Numbered from the stretch's first letter, positions 14,533 to 23,830 are shown. The stretch is DNA of 54,898 nucleotides from Candidatus Woesearchaeota archaeon (GCA_016188155.1 JACPIH010000010.1:1-54898); one strand, 5' to 3'. Translations and numbers: made by a program. Notes: generated by a model from the sequence alone, not told the origin.

Positions 14533-14546
14533 ATGGGAAGATTGGT

Positions 14547-15368
14547 TTATGCGCGTCTCGCTACTTCAATCCCAGGCTTCATGCTTTTCCAGGCAACCTC
14601 AAATAGGTTCTCTAGCGCGGCAGCGAAGAATGGCGTGTTCACCCAGATGCCCACGTCATAGGTTGGGTGGACGTCCTTGTCGTCCATTACCATGAACATC
14701 ATTTCCTTGCCGTCAATAACGCAGAACCTTCCTTTTGCTTCGGTGTGCCTTACCTCTGCAATGTCGGTGATTGTGTCTACAGCGTGCTTGTTTTCCTTTG
14801 AGATAGGCACTGCGATTCTGATTTTTACCCCCCTCTTCTTGGCCTTTTCCATTGCCATCTTCAGGCCTTCCACCTTTCTGAGGAAGTCCTGGGATGTTGT
14901 CAGTATTGTAACGGTTTTTTCGGCGTTCTTTATCATGAGGTCAAGGTGGTTGTAGAGGTTGTGCCTACCCTTCAGGCTGCCTGAAAGGTCTGCTGGCTCT
15001 ACAAGCTCTATCCCCTGCTGGTGCAGCATCTTGAGCTCATCAACAATCTCAGTGTTTTTGACTTCGTCAAGCCTCTTGAGCCTTTTTTCGGACTCCTCCT
15101 TCATGTGCTTCTTTACCCTTTCAACTACCTCTACTGGCTGCACTGCGAGGTACTTTATCGGCTTGCCAAACTTCATTATGACAAAGCCCTTCTTTTCCAA
15201 ACTCTCTAAAACATCATAACTCCTACTTCTTGGGACATTAGCAATGTCAGAAAGCTCACCGGCTGTTGCGACTCCTCTTGATAGCAACGCCGTCCATATT
15301 TTGACTTCGTAAAGGTTTAGTGAGAAATAGGTCCTGAGTTTACTAAGGAATTCTTCTTTAATAATCAT
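14547..15368 (-). CDS. TrmB-family transcriptional regulator (copy 1)
   Basis: 273 residues. The N-terminal winged helix is LNLYEVKIWTALLSRGVATAGELSDI then PRSRSYDVLESLEKKGFVI. A C-terminal effector-type domain follows with a phospholipase-D-like repeat unit (VTILTTSQDFLRKV, KRGVKIRIAVP). TrmB proteins respond to sugars in other archaea; the ligand here is unknown. ATG 15368 follows GGAGGG by 7 bp. GTAACA-N12-TGTTAC (15404-15427) spans its promoter. It is divergent from the acetyl-CoA synthetase gene, a plausible target. An 81-nt stretch (15183-15263) is 80/81 identical to the second TrmB gene. Confidence 0.9.
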   Translation of the reverse strand: MIIKEEFLSKLRTYFSLNLYEVKIWTALLSRGVATAGELSDIANVPRSRSYDVLESLEKKGFVIMKFGKPIKYLAVQPVEVVERVKKHMKEESEKRLKRLDEVKNTEIVDELKMLHQQGIELVEPADLSGSLKGRHNLYNHLDLMIKNAEKTVTILTTSQDFLRKVEGLKMAMEKAKKRGVKIRIAVPISKENKHAVDTITDIAEVRHTEAKGRFCVIDGKEMMFMVMDDKDVHPTYDVGIWVNTPFFAAALENLFEVAWKSMKPGIEVARRA

Positions 15369-15403
15369 TTGAAACCCTCCAACAATTAATAAGGGGTGAA
15401 TTG

Positions 15404-15504
15404 GTAACACTACTATTAATATGTTACGTTTTTTTACTGCACCCCAGTAAATGAACCTTGCTGACTGCTTAAGAACTACTATTTAAGCTTTGCCCCGCAA
15501 AGCT
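15404..15504. promoter_or_regulatory. Inverted repeats between trmB copy 1 and the acetyl-CoA synthetase gene
   Basis: Three inverted repeats lie in the 194-bp divergent region: GTAACA-N12-TGTTAC (15404-15409 and 15422-15427, with a TATA-like ATATTAATA between the arms), TTACTG-N5-CAGTAA (15434-15450), and AAGCTTTG-CCCCG-CAAAGCTT (15485-15504). GCTTAA/TTAAGC (15467-15488) overlaps the last. The first is positioned as an autoregulatory operator for TrmB. Confidence 0.5.
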
Positions 15505-15562
15505 TGCCTGTTTTATGGTTTGATAAATAGTTTTAAATAATTTGGCGTCGGTTTGCAACAGA

Positions 15563-17764
15563 ATGGCACAAAAAAGCTCGGCACGGCCTCTTGCCTTTTC
15601 AGAAGCTGTTAATCTGCTGGTAAGGTCTGGCATACCATTTTCCTCAACAGTTTTTTTGGAAAAGGCTGATGAAACCTCTTACCTTTCAGCCGCAGAAAAG
15701 CTTGGTTTCCCTGTGTTTCTTAAGATTGTTTCATCTCCAACAGAGGGTGGTGCAATTCACAAGGCGAAGCAGGGGTTGGTTGCCAGAGTTGAGAGTGCTC
15801 AATCTTTCGCTACTGCTTACAAGAGGCTAGTGGCTGCCCATTCAAAGCTTGCCTCCAAAAAGTTAGTAGAGAAAAGGCTTGTGCTTGCTGTTCAGAAAGA
15901 GGCTTCGGGGCTTGAGTGCATTATTGGCGCAAAGCGTGACGCCTCCTTCGGTCCTGTTATCGTGTTTGGCTCTGGCGGCATCCTGGCTGAGGAGCTGGGT
16001 GACGTTGTTGTAAGGCTGGGCCCGGTAACGGCTGAGGAAGCTTCGGTCATGATTAAAGGCACAAGGTTTTACAGCATGCTTCAGAATTTAAAGGGCGGCG
16101 GTATCGCGCTGCAGAACCTGGCGGCTGTTATTGTCAAGGTCTCAAATCTTATGGTGAATCACCAGGAAATACTGGAGCTTGACATAAATCCTGTTTTTGT
16201 TGCGATGGATTCCGGTGATGTTATGGCAGTTGATGTGAGGACTGTTATCCAAAAAGCTGCAGCGAAAATCGCAAAATCTGCAGGCGTTGGCTGGAAGCCT
16301 GCCGCTGTTTCAAGGTTCTTCAGCCCTGCCTCTGTAGCAGTTATTGGTGCTTCCAGGCATGCTGAATCTGTTGGCCAGTCCATAATGCGCAACCTTACCC
16401 TTGGCTGTGTTCACCGCTGCGAGTACTGCAGGCCTTTCCTGGGCAAGCTTTTCCCTGTTAACCCTTTTGCCACGGAGATTCTCGGGTTTAAGTGCCACCC
16501 TTCTGTCTTGAGCATACCAGAGGATGTCGGCATGGCCATTGTTGCTGTTCCTCATGATATCGTGATGAAGTCTGTTGACGACTGCATTAAGAAAAAGGTG
16601 AAATCTGTCATAATAATCAGCGCTGGATTTGGGGAGTTCAATGGGGAAGGCAGAAGGCTTCAGGCAAAAATGGCTGATAAGCTCGAGAAGGCAAGAATTC
16701 CCATGCTGGGCCCCAATTGCCTCGGCATAATAAGGCCTGCGCATAACCTCAATGCCAGCTTTGGGCCGAGCATGCCTCCAAAAGGGTCAGTTGCCTTCGT
16801 TAGCCAGTCCGGAGCCCTTGCAGACAGCATAATTGACTGGTCCATACAGGCCAGATACGGCTTTAGCGCAATTGTCAGCTACGGCAACAAGGCAATGCTT
16901 GACTGCTATGACTTCTTTGATTTCTTCGCTAACGATGGGGAAACACGGTCTGTTGCTATTTACCTTGAAGGTGTTGACAACGGCAGGGACTTTTTTGAAA
17001 AGCTAAGGCAGCTTGTTACCAAAAAGCCGGTCGTTGTATTAAAAGGCGGGAGAACATCTTCAGGCACAAGTGCAGCAGCAACCCACACAGCCTCTTTGGC
17101 AGGCGATGCCAAGGTGTTCGAGGCGGCAGTCAGGCAAACCGGCGCAGTTATTGCAGATACTGTTGAGGAGCTTTTTGATTTGGCAAAGGTGCTTGCAGAG
17201 CAGCCTGTGTGCAGTGGCAATGGAATCGGGATAGTTACGAATGGCGGCGGATGCGGCGTCATCTGCTCTGACTACTGCGATGAGCTTGGGGTGAAACTCC
17301 CCCAGTTAAGCAAGGACGTGCTGAAAGCCTTTGACAAGAGCGGCATAATGCACCCTGCCTATTCAAGAAGGAATCCCCTAGACATTGTTGGCGATGCAAT
17401 GGCCGACAGGTATGAGCTTGCCATAAACGCGCTGCTGAAAGAGCCTTACATTCACGGCCTTATCATCATACAGACGCTTCAGGCAATGACAAACCCTGTC
17501 CTTGACGCGAAGGCTGTTGTGGAAGCCCATAAGCTCTTTCCAGGCAAGCCCATCATAAGCTGTTTCATGGGCGGGAGGTTCAGCAGGAAGGGCATGCACT
17601 ACCTTGACAACATGCACATACCAGACTTTAATGACATCCGCAAGGCTGTTGTTGCAATGAAAGCCCTTATCGACAGGGGCGGGTTTCTTGCAGGATTGGA
17701 CTTGGATACTTCAGCAACAACCACAGCAAAAGGTGCAAAACCAATAAAAACAAAAAAACGATAA
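15563..17764 (+). CDS. ADP-forming acyl/acetyl-CoA synthetase, fused beta-alpha
   Basis: 733 residues. It converts acyl-CoA, ADP and Pi to acid, CoA and ATP, the main substrate-level phosphorylation step of fermentative archaea. Order: ATP-grasp beta domain (about 10-230, ending LELDINPVFVAMDSG), then the CoA-binding domain (FFSPASVAVIGASRH, about 255), then ligase domains (VAFVSQSGAL; THTASLAGD with the phospho-His at residue 511; VTNGGGCGVI). The beta-first order is the reverse of the common alpha-beta fusion. ATG 15563 lies 28 bp after TTTTAAATAA; the frame from 15542 overlaps that box. Divergent from trmB. Confidence 0.93.
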   Translation: MAQKSSARPLAFSEAVNLLVRSGIPFSSTVFLEKADETSYLSAAEKLGFPVFLKIVSSPTEGGAIHKAKQGLVARVESAQSFATAYKRLVAAHSKLASKKLVEKRLVLAVQKEASGLECIIGAKRDASFGPVIVFGSGGILAEELGDVVVRLGPVTAEEASVMIKGTRFYSMLQNLKGGGIALQNLAAVIVKVSNLMVNHQEILELDINPVFVAMDSGDVMAVDVRTVIQKAAAKIAKSAGVGWKPAAVSRFFSPASVAVIGASRHAESVGQSIMRNLTLGCVHRCEYCRPFLGKLFPVNPFATEILGFKCHPSVLSIPEDVGMAIVAVPHDIVMKSVDDCIKKKVKSVIIISAGFGEFNGEGRRLQAKMADKLEKARIPMLGPNCLGIIRPAHNLNASFGPSMPPKGSVAFVSQSGALADSIIDWSIQARYGFSAIVSYGNKAMLDCYDFFDFFANDGETRSVAIYLEGVDNGRDFFEKLRQLVTKKPVVVLKGGRTSSGTSAAATHTASLAGDAKVFEAAVRQTGAVIADTVEELFDLAKVLAEQPVCSGNGIGIVTNGGGCGVICSDYCDELGVKLPQLSKDVLKAFDKSGIMHPAYSRRNPLDIVGDAMADRYELAINALLKEPYIHGLIIIQTLQAMTNPVLDAKAVVEAHKLFPGKPIISCFMGGRFSRKGMHYLDNMHIPDFNDIRKAVVAMKALIDRGGFLAGLDLDTSATTTAKGAKPIKTKKR

Positions 17765-17780
17765 AAAAGAAATTAAGCTG

Positions 17781-18800
17781 CTACATCTTATATCTCAAAA
17801 TAGCGGCCATTCCGCCAAGCGCGTCAAGCTTCTGCCCTGCCTGGTTTTCTGAGTTTATTATGAAGACTTTCCCTCCGGTGTCTTCGACTTTTTTCATCAG
17901 CGCTTCTGTTTCAGGGTTATTGTATACCCTGACGTCTGTAACAAGCAGTTTTTCAACTGCGGCAGCGCCTATGGCTTCCCCGACCTCTTTTTTACCGTAG
18001 GCAACCTTTCCGTCCTTTGCAATCTCGGTCATTAACTCATCAACGAGCCTCAGCTCCTTTGAAGCCATTGCATTAGCCAAAACAGTGTCCATTTCCGGCC
18101 TTTTCAGCACTTCATCAATGGCGTTTTCGCTCACGCTGCTGCACGTTGCGATGGCAACTTTTTTCCTGATGGGGTCACTTTTAAGCTCATTAGCTAGCTC
18201 TTCTTTCCAGAATGCAGGGCTTGCCAGTATTATTTTGTCCGGGTTATTCCTCTCATCATACTCCTTAATGGCAGCGATGATTTCCTTGTAAAAATTGGTG
18301 GCTGTTGTAGCAGCATAATCCTTTTTCCTGACCTTTCCTTTCAGCTCTGCCACCACTTCGTAACCCCTGCTTTTGAGCCTTGCGAGGAGGCAGCTTTCCC
18401 TGTCAAACACAACGATGAGGGCTTTCAGCTGTTCCTGCGTTGCCTGCTGGAGCCTGTCCAGCTGGTATTTCTGCCAGCGCGCCTTGGTTATTGTCAGGAC
18501 TTCGCCAGGCTCTGCCGTTATAGTGTGGTGCGCCCCCTTTGGTATGTCTTCGTGCTGCTCTGTTGTTGCACCCCTTATCCTCAGGCACTGGTCCTTGAAT
18601 TCAGAATCCTCAACGGCAAGGGAGAGCGTATACGTCTTTTTCACGGCTTCCTCGGCCGAGCCAAGCCTTACCTTGCGCGTTGTTTTGCCACTTACGGTGT
18701 CTCCTTTAAGCACAACCTGGCTGAGGCACCAGAGGTCGTCAAGGCTTTGTGCCTGGACAACCACCTTTCCATGCTTCAAATCCTTCTTTAGTATTTTCAT
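17781..18800 (-). CDS. pelA: aPelota, mRNA surveillance protein
   Basis: 339 residues, normal length for archaeal Pelota (Dom34). The N-terminal Lsm-like domain starts MKILKKDLKHGKVVVQAQSLDDLW, the middle domain has VVFDRESCLLARL, and the C-terminal eL30-like domain has KLLVTDVRVY and VFIINSENQAGQKLDALGGMAAILRY. It recognises stalled ribosomes with aABCE1 and aEF1-alpha. The gene is convergent with the acetyl-CoA synthetase, with a 16-bp gap, and divergent from the following membrane-protein gene. Confidence 0.96.
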   Translation of the reverse strand: MKILKKDLKHGKVVVQAQSLDDLWCLSQVVLKGDTVSGKTTRKVRLGSAEEAVKKTYTLSLAVEDSEFKDQCLRIRGATTEQHEDIPKGAHHTITAEPGEVLTITKARWQKYQLDRLQQATQEQLKALIVVFDRESCLLARLKSRGYEVVAELKGKVRKKDYAATTATNFYKEIIAAIKEYDERNNPDKIILASPAFWKEELANELKSDPIRKKVAIATCSSVSENAIDEVLKRPEMDTVLANAMASKELRLVDELMTEIAKDGKVAYGKKEVGEAIGAAAVEKLLVTDVRVYNNPETEALMKKVEDTGGKVFIINSENQAGQKLDALGGMAAILRYKM

Positions 18801-18925
18801 TTTTGCCTTCCCTGCTCACGCAACAGCCGCACTGACGATAAAACCGCCAACGCAGTTGCCAAAACCGGCAAATACCTGTTGTGCATGGAAAAACATTTAT
18901 ATATCTAACTACTGAGGAAGAGTGC

Positions 18926-20122
18926 ATGAGGCATTTTGGTAAAAAAGGGCAGGGTCCTTCAGGAGGCAATGCTGCTGTTCTTGTATTCGTGATTGGCGCT
19001 TTTATCCTGATTTACATCCTGTTCCTGCCGAAGGGCGAGCGGGACAGAATTCTTGAACAGGACACATCCGGCAGCGGGGCTGCTGCGCTTGCCGTTGTCC
19101 CAGGCTCTGTTTTGCTCGATGAATCACCGGGCACCCTTACCAAGGTTAAGGAAACAGACTTTGACCATAAGCTTCCCTCGTTCAACCTTTTTACGAAGAA
19201 GGAGGATACGGTTTTGAAAAGCGTTGACTCTGTTTACGTGGAAGCTGCAAGGGGCTCTGATAAGAGAAGGTCTGTTATTTTGACTGTCAAGGACAAGGTT
19301 GAGAATGCAAAGCTTAGCTTCAGTGTGGCCAGCCACGGTGGAAACCTTATAATAACCCAAAATGATGATGAGATTTTCGAGGGGGAGGTTGACAGCTTTA
19401 CCGAGCCGTTAAGCATTAATCTCGGCGAGGAAAACCTGTTTGAGTTTTCCACAGAGCCTGTTCCCTGGTATAAGCCCTTTTCAAAGAACTTCTACGACCT
19501 GAGGGATGTCAAGATAACCGGCACTGTTGAGCGGATTGACAACAAGGAAGCGGTCCAGACAGTGATAATAGGGCAGGAGGAGGCAGAGCTGCTTGATGAA
19601 GCAAGCCTGAGCTATTTTGTTGATTGCAACGTGAAGGACGTAGGCAAGCTTTTGGCTTATGTTAATGGCAAGCTTTTGGCTTCAAAGGTGCCTGACTGCG
19701 GAAGCCCGGAGAAGCTGCAGATTGACCCGAAGGACATAGTTTCCGGGAAGAACGAGTTCAGGTTTGTTGCCGAGAAGGGAACTTACCTGCTTGACAGGCT
19801 GCTCCTAAGGACAAAGCTCAAAGAGCCGATTTTCCCGCTGTACTTCTTCAGCATAAACAGCTCCACTTTCAGGAGGATTGAGAATAACACAGTGAACTCT
19901 ACGCTTGCGATAATGTTTGTTGATGATAAGGAGAGAAAGGCCGCGAATCTTGAGATTAACAGCCAGAAGACAAGAATCGACACCAAATCCGCGAATTACT
20001 CCAAGAACATTGATTCCTTCCTGGTTGCAGGCACAAACTTCCTCAGGCTGGTTCCTGAAACCACCCTCAACATAGTTGAGCTCAAGCTCAAGCTGGACTG
20101 CAGGAAAGCCGAGGAGTGTTAG
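18926..20122 (+). CDS. Membrane-anchored extracytoplasmic protein, hypothetical
   Basis: 398 residues. A basic, Gly-rich N-terminus (MRHFGKKGQGPSGGN) precedes one membrane helix (AAVLVFVIGAFILIYILFL), and the rest (about 365 residues) should lie outside the cell. The exterior has beta-rich repeats, a segment FFSINSSTFRRIENNTVNSTL with possible N-glycosylation sites (NSS, NNT, NST), and ends with two Cys (CRKAEEC). No family recognised. ATG 18926 is about 30 bp after CATTTATATATC (18891-18902), so the upstream in-frame ATG at 18881 is unlikely. First gene of a surface-protein block. Confidence 0.8.
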   Translation: MRHFGKKGQGPSGGNAAVLVFVIGAFILIYILFLPKGERDRILEQDTSGSGAAALAVVPGSVLLDESPGTLTKVKETDFDHKLPSFNLFTKKEDTVLKSVDSVYVEAARGSDKRRSVILTVKDKVENAKLSFSVASHGGNLIITQNDDEIFEGEVDSFTEPLSINLGEENLFEFSTEPVPWYKPFSKNFYDLRDVKITGTVERIDNKEAVQTVIIGQEEAELLDEASLSYFVDCNVKDVGKLLAYVNGKLLASKVPDCGSPEKLQIDPKDIVSGKNEFRFVAEKGTYLLDRLLLRTKLKEPIFPLYFFSINSSTFRRIENNTVNSTLAIMFVDDKERKAANLEINSQKTRIDTKSANYSKNIDSFLVAGTNFLRLVPETTLNIVELKLKLDCRKAEEC

Positions 20123-20155
20123 CTTATTCTTAATCACCCCACCCAATAAACAAAA

Positions 20156-20184
20156 CTTATTTAAATAAGTAAGACTAAACTTAC
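20156..20184. promoter_or_regulatory. Palindromic operator-promoter of the MazE-like/MazF-like pair
   Basis: CTTATTTAAATAAG (20156-20169) is a perfect 14-bp palindrome containing the TATA box, followed by GTAAG-ACTAAA-CTTAC (20169-20184), just before ATG 20188. AbrB-fold antitoxins usually bind such repeats for autoregulation; the binding is inferred. Confidence 0.55.
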
Positions 20185-20187
20185 CAT

Positions 20188-20442
20188 ATGACAACTGAGA
20201 TAAGCATGGCAACTGTAAGTTCGAAAGGGCAGATAGTACTGCCTGAAAGATTTAGAGAAGCGATGAAAATGGGGAAAGGCACGCGTTTACTAATAATAAA
20301 AGAAGCCGATGTTCTTATACTGAAGAAGGAGGCTGCGATGAAGGATGACTTTAAGGACTTGACAAAGATGGCTGAGGAGTCTATTAAAGACCTTTGGGAC
20401 AGAAAAGAAGAAGATGTTTGGAACAAGTACTTAGAGGAATAA
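20188..20442 (+). CDS. AbrB/MazE-family antitoxin
   Basis: 84 residues. The SpoVT-AbrB swapped-hairpin DNA-binding domain occupies residues 5-50 (ATVSSKGQIVLPERFREAM, then GTRLLIIKEADVLILKK), and a charged C-terminal tail (EESIKDLWDRKEEDVWNKYLEE) would bind the toxin. The stop is 2 bp before the toxin ATG, the usual arrangement for cotranslated toxin-antitoxin pairs. It would neutralise the downstream toxin and repress its own promoter. Confidence 0.9.
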   Translation: MTTEISMATVSSKGQIVLPERFREAMKMGKGTRLLIIKEADVLILKKEAAMKDDFKDLTKMAEESIKDLWDRKEEDVWNKYLEE

Positions 20443-20444
20443 AA

Positions 20445-20786
20445 ATGGCAAGCCAACGGGACCTTATTCTTTTATCTTATCCTTTTAGCGATTTAGAAGC
20501 TGCAAGGGTGAGGCCTTCCATAGTCATATCGAATGATGCATACAATATGGAGTTTCAAGATATGATAGTTGTGCCGTTAACGACTAATCTAAGCTTTAGG
20601 CGGTACGCAATAACCTTAACAAATGATGAGCTAGATAAAGGGTATCTGATAAAAGAAAGCAAAATAAAGGTTGATAGGGTGTTAAGCGTAAAACAAGCTT
20701 TGGTTAGAAAAGTCATTGGAAAGGTCAAGAAGGAAGTTTTAACTAAAATAACAAAAGCTTTGTTAGAAATTGTTAAGCAAGCTTGA
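20445..20786 (+). CDS. MazF/PemK-like toxin
   Basis: 113 residues. RDLILLSYPFSDLEAARVRPSIVIS is the MazF/PemK signature (beta-barrel with the R-P loop), followed by MIVVPLTTNL. Members are usually sequence-specific RNA endonucleases. ATG 20445 sits 2 bp after the antitoxin stop; a longer frame from 20394 would overlap the antitoxin and is unlikely. The chromosomal copy lies in the surface-protein block. Confidence 0.85.
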   Translation: MASQRDLILLSYPFSDLEAARVRPSIVISNDAYNMEFQDMIVVPLTTNLSFRRYAITLTNDELDKGYLIKESKIKVDRVLSVKQALVRKVIGKVKKEVLTKITKALLEIVKQA

Positions 20787-20855
20787 CATAAGAAAAGGTT
20801 TAAAACCCGCCAAGGCAATTGCAATGGCGTGATTGTCAAAAATGAGGTGTGAATA

Positions 20856-22772
20856 GTGGTTTCACTGGGCGGCATTGGCAGGATTGGCCAAGGGCTCAAC
20901 CTTGGAAATGCACCTGCTATTGATGCGGCAAAAACCGCCATCAAAGCATCTCCGCAGGCTGTTGGCGGCTTTGTTCAGGGGGCTGCACTTAGCGCAGGGC
21001 ATCGTGCTATGGGCATTCCCGGGAAGATTTTTGGCTTTTTCTGGGACACGCTTATTGCCAATAATAACGAGTACGACTTGTTCATAAAAATAGCGGCCGT
21101 GATGTATTTTGCAGATTTTATCCACGGCTTTAACCAGAACATAACACTTGCCGTGCACCTGGTTTTTGCCCTAGTTGCCTTTATCCTCATAGGCGAGAGG
21201 GACGCCAACATAAGCAGATGGAATTATATCTGGGTGACAATCATTTTCCTGAATGTATGGCAAGTCTTCCTGCAAGGCCCAATGTACGTTGTGCGAGCTA
21301 CTGGCGGGCTGGCTCTGCTGGCGCTTGCCTTCGTTATGTACCTCAGGAGCAATGTCCCGATGCCACTCAGAGGCATTCCATACGTTGCAGCAATAGACGT
21401 GCTTGTTATGAATGTTTTCAGGGTGCCGCTGCTCCAGTATGCTGAAAATGCGGGCTTTGCTTTCGTTGCCATTAGCTATTTGATGAACAGGCTGCTTAAC
21501 CCCATCATGCTATTCTATGGCCTGATATACATGAAGAAAGAAAGCCCTGTAGTGGCCGGAAGGCTTTTCGGGATTGTCTTTATCATCTACTTGCTTGCAG
21601 CCGCAACACCCATCCTTGCGGATACGATAACGCGTTATAGAGAAAGCAATACACAGCTAACTTCTGAAGAGGGCCAGCAAGCCGGCAATGTCCTAACCAC
21701 TTCCTTCAAAAACTTTGTTAACCTCGTTACCCTTAAGTTTGTCAACCCCTCGGTTGCCTACGCCTATGAGAAAGCCGAGGAAACCTTCGGCTTTGGTGAG
21801 CCCAAGAAGGAGCCAAAGATGGGTCTGCAGCTTTTTGATGACCCAACAATGCTAAGCGAGTTTAAAAAGAGTCGCGGGCCTGCTCCCAGCTTTCTCATAA
21901 AAGTGCTGAACCCTTTCCCCCCAGATTTCAAGAAGAAGTACCTTGAAGTGATAGGGATTGAGTGCATTGATAAAACCGAAACTGACACGCCACTCAAGCT
22001 TCATAAAGCAGTTGATGAGTTTAATGCCGGGGCTTCTGAAGCGAAGCCTCTTGAGGTTTACTATACTGGCGGCAGGGGCGGCACGACTATTACCTGCTCG
22101 CAATGCAGTGATGTTGCCGGGGATGTGTCGTGCTGGGAAAGCGGAAAGAGCTACACAATGGAGGCAACAATCAAGTACAGGGTGGACGCTGATGCTTACC
22201 TGAGCACTTCTTTTATGAAAGCTGCTGAGCTTAGAAATCTTAGAAAAGGCGGGAAGGACCCCGCTGATCCCGCTGTTGAAGGCACCCCAATAGAGAAAGC
22301 AGAGTACAGCAACGTGCCCGTATCATTAACATGGGGCCCGATTGGGCTGGTTACATCCCCTGCACCGGTTGATTTCATAACAGGGCAAACCCCGGGGCAA
22401 AGCGGTCTTGAAATAAAAATTTACGTTGCAAAAAATCCGACTTGGGGGGAAGGAAAAGACAGCGAAATAGACAGCATAAAAGGACTTAATCTTACAGTGC
22501 CTGAGGGCGTTGAGCTTGATGAGAAAAGTGATGCGTGCGCATTTGAAGCCATAAAAGATAAACCTAACAAGTATCGGTTAAAAAGCGAGTGGACCGACAA
22601 CTTCATCGGTGAAGGAGATCGTTTTGACTGCGGGTTAATTGTGAAACCTGCCGTGTTGCACGGCGCTGACTGGGCTGCGGCCAGGTTTGATGTAGAGGGT
22701 GTTTTCATACTTTCAGTGAAGAAGGAGGGCATAAAATTCACTGTGACAGATTCGCCTGCTGCAAAGTCATAA
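20856..22772 (+). CDS. Polytopic membrane protein with large extracellular domain, hypothetical
   Basis: 638 residues. An N-terminal Gly/Ala-rich amphipathic region (about 1-65) is followed by seven or eight membrane helices (about 70-265, for example IAAVMYFADFIHGF and RLFGIVFIIYLLAAATPIL). A roughly 370-residue C-terminal region follows, with a Cys pair motif CSQCSDVAGDVSC and a beta-rich domain. GTG 20856 follows GAGGTG by about 6 bp, a good Shine-Dalgarno; other starts are far downstream. No family recognised. It is followed 15 bp later by a lipoprotein gene, so the two are probably cotranscribed and may form one envelope complex. Confidence 0.75.
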   Translation: MVSLGGIGRIGQGLNLGNAPAIDAAKTAIKASPQAVGGFVQGAALSAGHRAMGIPGKIFGFFWDTLIANNNEYDLFIKIAAVMYFADFIHGFNQNITLAVHLVFALVAFILIGERDANISRWNYIWVTIIFLNVWQVFLQGPMYVVRATGGLALLALAFVMYLRSNVPMPLRGIPYVAAIDVLVMNVFRVPLLQYAENAGFAFVAISYLMNRLLNPIMLFYGLIYMKKESPVVAGRLFGIVFIIYLLAAATPILADTITRYRESNTQLTSEEGQQAGNVLTTSFKNFVNLVTLKFVNPSVAYAYEKAEETFGFGEPKKEPKMGLQLFDDPTMLSEFKKSRGPAPSFLIKVLNPFPPDFKKKYLEVIGIECIDKTETDTPLKLHKAVDEFNAGASEAKPLEVYYTGGRGGTTITCSQCSDVAGDVSCWESGKSYTMEATIKYRVDADAYLSTSFMKAAELRNLRKGGKDPADPAVEGTPIEKAEYSNVPVSLTWGPIGLVTSPAPVDFITGQTPGQSGLEIKIYVAKNPTWGEGKDSEIDSIKGLNLTVPEGVELDEKSDACAFEAIKDKPNKYRLKSEWTDNFIGEGDRFDCGLIVKPAVLHGADWAAARFDVEGVFILSVKKEGIKFTVTDSPAAKS

Positions 22773-22787
22773 ATGGCAAACTAAAAA

Positions 22788-23798
22788 ATGATAAAAATGC
22801 CACATTTTAAAAAATACTTTAAGAATGCCAGGTTTTTATTGCCTGTGACGGCAGTTTTGGTAGTTCTACTAGTCTCTGGCTGCGGGCAGCTTGGGGCCAA
22901 AACCAACAAAGGCATAGACCTGCCAGAGATTTATGTTGGAACAGAAGGCGTTGATGCACAGTTTGCCCCTGATACCATCCCAAAGGCCACAACAGAGGGC
23001 AGCGTTCATTATGCCTTGCTTATTGTTTCCAATAAGGGCGCTGCCGGGGTTGACCCGAAGGCCCTCACAATTTTAGCAAGGGACGACGGGGCTGCGTTTA
23101 AGTTTGAACCCGCAGTCATTGACTCCGGCAATATTGGAATTGCAACCCTTCCTGGCAAGGAAACAAATCCCTCAGGTTATCTGGACTCAATTAAGGTCAA
23201 GGCCACTGCCAATGACCTTGGAGGGAAAGGCGCCGAAACAAACCTTTTGGCTACGGTTTGTTATCCTTATAGGACAAATCTTACTGCTAATGTTTGCATT
23301 GACACGACCCTTGGCACCCCAAGCTTCCAGAAGGTAAGGAAGCCGTGCGATGCTGAGAAGCCTTTGGTGTTCAGAAGCCAGGGCGCGCCTGTGGCAATAA
23401 CAAAAATAGAGCCTAGGCAGGCAAGCGGCGATGGCTATGTTGTTCCCAAGTTTAAGATTTTCATAACAAATGTGGGAAAGGGCAGGATTATTGATAAAAG
23501 AGGCATAGCAACGGCCTGCACAGATGACTCGAAAAATGCCGATAAGGAAAAGAGTGGAGTTGTGAGCGTTGACATTGTTGGTCTTAAAGATGAAAATCTC
23601 AAGTGCACAGAAACCGAGAAAACCATCACAGAAACCTCTGCTGATGATTATATCCTTTGCGAATACACCGGCACTGACCTTAACAAGGACCTTGGTGTGT
23701 TTGTTACTCCTTTAAGCATTGGGCTCAGCTACGGCTACAAGTCAACAAGTGCGCCAGTTCATGTAAGCGTTGAGAAAGGGGTTATCCAACAATCTTAA
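22788..23798 (+). CDS. Secreted lipoprotein, paralogue A
   Basis: 336 residues. The signal peptide ends in a lipobox, VLLVSGCGQ, with Cys at about residue 32. After a linker, EIYVGTEGVDAQFAPDTIP begins a domain shared with the lipoprotein at 26656. Both contain a pair CYPYRTN...VCI / CYTYQTK...MCI and an S-(Q/G)-GAPV segment before a second beta domain (KFKIFITNVGKGRII here), suggesting disulphides. The function is unknown. It lies in an operon with the 638-residue membrane protein and convergent with the 888-residue secreted protein. Confidence 0.8.
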   Translation: MIKMPHFKKYFKNARFLLPVTAVLVVLLVSGCGQLGAKTNKGIDLPEIYVGTEGVDAQFAPDTIPKATTEGSVHYALLIVSNKGAAGVDPKALTILARDDGAAFKFEPAVIDSGNIGIATLPGKETNPSGYLDSIKVKATANDLGGKGAETNLLATVCYPYRTNLTANVCIDTTLGTPSFQKVRKPCDAEKPLVFRSQGAPVAITKIEPRQASGDGYVVPKFKIFITNVGKGRIIDKRGIATACTDDSKNADKEKSGVVSVDIVGLKDENLKCTETEKTITETSADDYILCEYTGTDLNKDLGVFVTPLSIGLSYGYKSTSAPVHVSVEKGVIQQS

Positions 23799-23830
23799 GT
23801 ATCTCGTTTTCTTCTCTTAGCCATTAACTG

